This document shows positions 62,440 through 64,000 of a stretch of DNA of 64,000 bases, piece by piece. How positions within the stretch are numbered: the first letter of the stretch is position 1; every line of letters starts with the position of its first letter. The notes under the pieces were generated by a model that saw nothing but the letters and a program-made list of their open reading frames with translations, did not search any database and was not told where the DNA came from. The position numbers were made by a program, and so were the translations under genes. The stretch is from Metaphire vulgaris (lineage: Eukaryota > Annelida > Clitellata > Crassiclitellata > Megascolecidae), in the NCBI GenBank assembly GCA_018105865.1, contig CM030868.1:10762745-10826744 (forward strand). Reading direction: 5' to 3'.

Positions 62440-63055
62440 GTTTTCCAAACTTTTTTTTAGCTGGGACCCTCTTCAGCGGCTTTGATAAGATACTAATCCT
62501 TTTAATGCAAGCCTTGTATGGGGGATTGCAGGCATATGAATTTCTTAGAGTCCAAGCCTACTTGCCTTGTAACTTTCAAGGCTTGTGACATTGTGGTATT
62601 GGTTAGAAAATGACACATTTGAATATAATTTTGCGCTGTTCCGCTACCTGCAGTATTTAGAGGCCTGAGGAGAGGGGATGCAGCCGGTACATTGTTCCGG
62701 GGCCCATGGAACTCGAAGGGGCCCGGGTCCGGTGATGATGATGTATTAACAATAGTGTGAACCCTGAAAAAGACTTTGACAAGTAGTGACAACGGGAAAA
62801 GGGTCATCCTCCGTCATGAGCTCAGGGGCTCCGGCGAATGTCTGCTTAGGGACCCGGGGGCCGATCATGTTAAGTAATTAATGCCATAAAAAGACTGACA
62901 AGCAAAAAGTCATCAACACTTTTTCGCACACTTGTCAGATCAGGGTCCGTGACTAGTTTTGGCACCGGGGCCCGGAAATTCTTTCGGCGGCCCTGAGCAT
63001 TTAGACTGAGCCCTGCGACCCACTTTTGAGTCGCGGCCCACAGTTTGGGAACTGA
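62440..63055. mobile_element. Degenerate hAT-like region
   Basis: GTTTTCCAAACTTTTTTTTAGCTGGGACCC at the left and CACAGTTTGGGAACTG at the right resemble family T. Inside, about 62650-62996 reads like another element (ending GGCGGCCCTG) with a reversed core at 62895-62912. Confidence 0.5.
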
Positions 63056-63225
63056 CTCACTGACTGATTGATTGGCTGACTGGCTGACTGATTGATTGAC
63101 TGACTGACTGACTGATTGATTGACTGACTGAATGATTGATTGACTCACTGATTGACTGACTGATTGACTGATTGACTGACTGACTGACTGACTGCTTGAC
63201 TGATTGGCTTATTGATTGACTGATT
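63056..63225. repeat. (GACT/GATT)n tetranucleotide repeat
   Basis: Mixed GACT and GATT units. Confidence 0.93.
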
Positions 63226-63361
63226 TGACTGTCGATAGTTCCTCTTGCCTATATGTCGTGCGTTTCAAGATTTCGGATCTACTGGATGTTAATTTAAGCG
63301 CATGCCAGCCTACAGCAGATAATCTGAACAGGTGATATGACGTCATTGTCTGTTGACGCAG

Positions 63362-63553
63362 GTGAGCGGCACTTTGATCAACACCGGTCATGACGTCAGA
63401 CTGACCCTCGACGACCCCTACCCCACGTACGTCAACATCAGCGGAGGTCCGTTCTCCTATCAGTACAGAGTCCACGAGATCGTCGTCCACTTCGGAAAGA
63501 CCGATTCCAGAGGATCTGAACACTCCATCAACGGCCTCTTCTTCCCGGCTGAG
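63362..63553 (+). CDS. CA10/CA11-like protein, exon 4 (gene continues past window)
   Basis: Encodes residues 95-158. VSGTLINTGHDVRLTLDD, YVNISGGPFSYQYRVHEI and SRGSEHSINGLFFPAE match CA10/CA11 closely. In active enzymes the zinc is held by H94, H96 and H119. Here VVHFG puts Val at the H94 position (135) and keeps the H96 equivalent (H137). The H119 exon lies beyond the window. Losing H94 alone argues for a non-catalytic protein. Donor GAG|GTCAGT, phase 0, starts a 12-bp repeat. Confidence 0.95.
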
Positions 63554-63830
63554 GTCAGTTTCAAGGTCGTTTTCAAGGTCATTTTCAAGTTCGGTCTCAA
63601 AATCATCCTTAGAGTCAGTTTCAATGTCGCTTTCAAGGTCAATTTTAAGGTCGTTTTAGTGTCGTTTTCATGTTCAATTTAAAGGACGTTTTCGAGGGCA
63701 TTTTCAAGGTCAGTTTCAAGTTAGCTTTAATGCTCAGACGTCAGTCAGGGTCAAGATCGTTTTCAAGGTCAGTCTCAAGAGCGTTTCCAAGGTCAGTTTC
63801 AATGTCGTTCTCGAGGTCGGTCTTATGATC
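63554..63830. repeat. 12-bp minisatellite starting at a splice donor
   Basis: About 22 imperfect units of GTCAGTTTCAAG. The first base is the first base of the intron after CA exon 4, and many units end AAG before GTC, recreating a donor-like site. Confidence 0.93.
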
Positions 63831-64000
63831 GCAAGAATTCCAAAAATTCTTCGCACGCCATTCAACTCATCCATGCCGCAATAGAAGTGATGACGTCATT
63901 GTCAAATGTAAATATATCTACGGTCTCGAGTTGAGACACGTCTCTTTTCTGTCGCTTGCCTTCCTTAATCGGAACTGGAAACTATGTATGGACTGACTTA
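63831..64000. other. Intron sequence at window end
   Basis: Nothing recognised. Confidence 0.4.

Overview
The window reads as genomic DNA of an invertebrate animal, probably marine. The phylum cannot be fixed from sequence alone. Evidence for an animal is intron-split genes with GT-AG introns and high G/C third positions, for two families: a canonical TRP (TRPC) cation channel and a carbonic-anhydrase-related protein of the CA10/CA11 type. No bacterial operon, CRISPR array, origin or ribosomal RNA is visible. Most of the window is intron or intergenic DNA filled with microsatellites, short inverted-repeat transposons and retroposon remnants.

Layout. 1-5.7 kb: tetranucleotide and CT microsatellites plus short hAT-like elements. 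5.78-29.8 kb: one plus-strand TRPC gene that I could piece together as 13 coding exons (5778-6005, 7415-7639, 10461-10820, 12403-12597, 14193-14427, 18976-19134, 20581-20720, 21259-21626, 22656-22851, 25606-25803, a 42-base micro-exon 26749-26790, 27967-28165/28169, 29185-29369 or 29824). All junction phases agree. The product carries ankyrin repeats, a zinc-binding His-Cys3 motif, six membrane segments, the TRP box and a C-terminal coiled-coil region. 29.8-39.0 kb: intergenic, with a foldback structure, LINE and SINE remnants and tandem repeats. 39.04 kb to past the window end: a plus-strand CA10/CA11-like gene with exons at 39037-39133, 45636-45683, 52409-52545 and 63362-63553. The rest of it lies beyond the window.

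Mobile elements. At least ten terminally distinct families of short hAT-like elements are present. They have ends fitting the pattern YARNG, short inverted termini and 8-bp target duplications, many of them perfect. One 887-bp copy in intron 1 of the CA gene still carries a decayed hAT transposase C-terminus. Two patterns stand out. First, a core close to TGACCTTTTTTGCTTGTCA recurs about 20 times inside element families whose ends differ. Second, several other hAT-like elements are filled with arrays of a 5-8-base motif characteristic of each family. There are also three copies of a 72-bp piggyBac-like element with TTAA duplications, 75-bp and 165-bp elements flanked by TA, L2/CR1-type LINE ends and tRNA-derived SINEs.

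The two genes do not form a known pathway; they are simply neighbours on the same strand. In both, an exon's splice donor is the first base of a minisatellite in the following intron (25804 and 63554), so donor-like sites are repeated in tandem.
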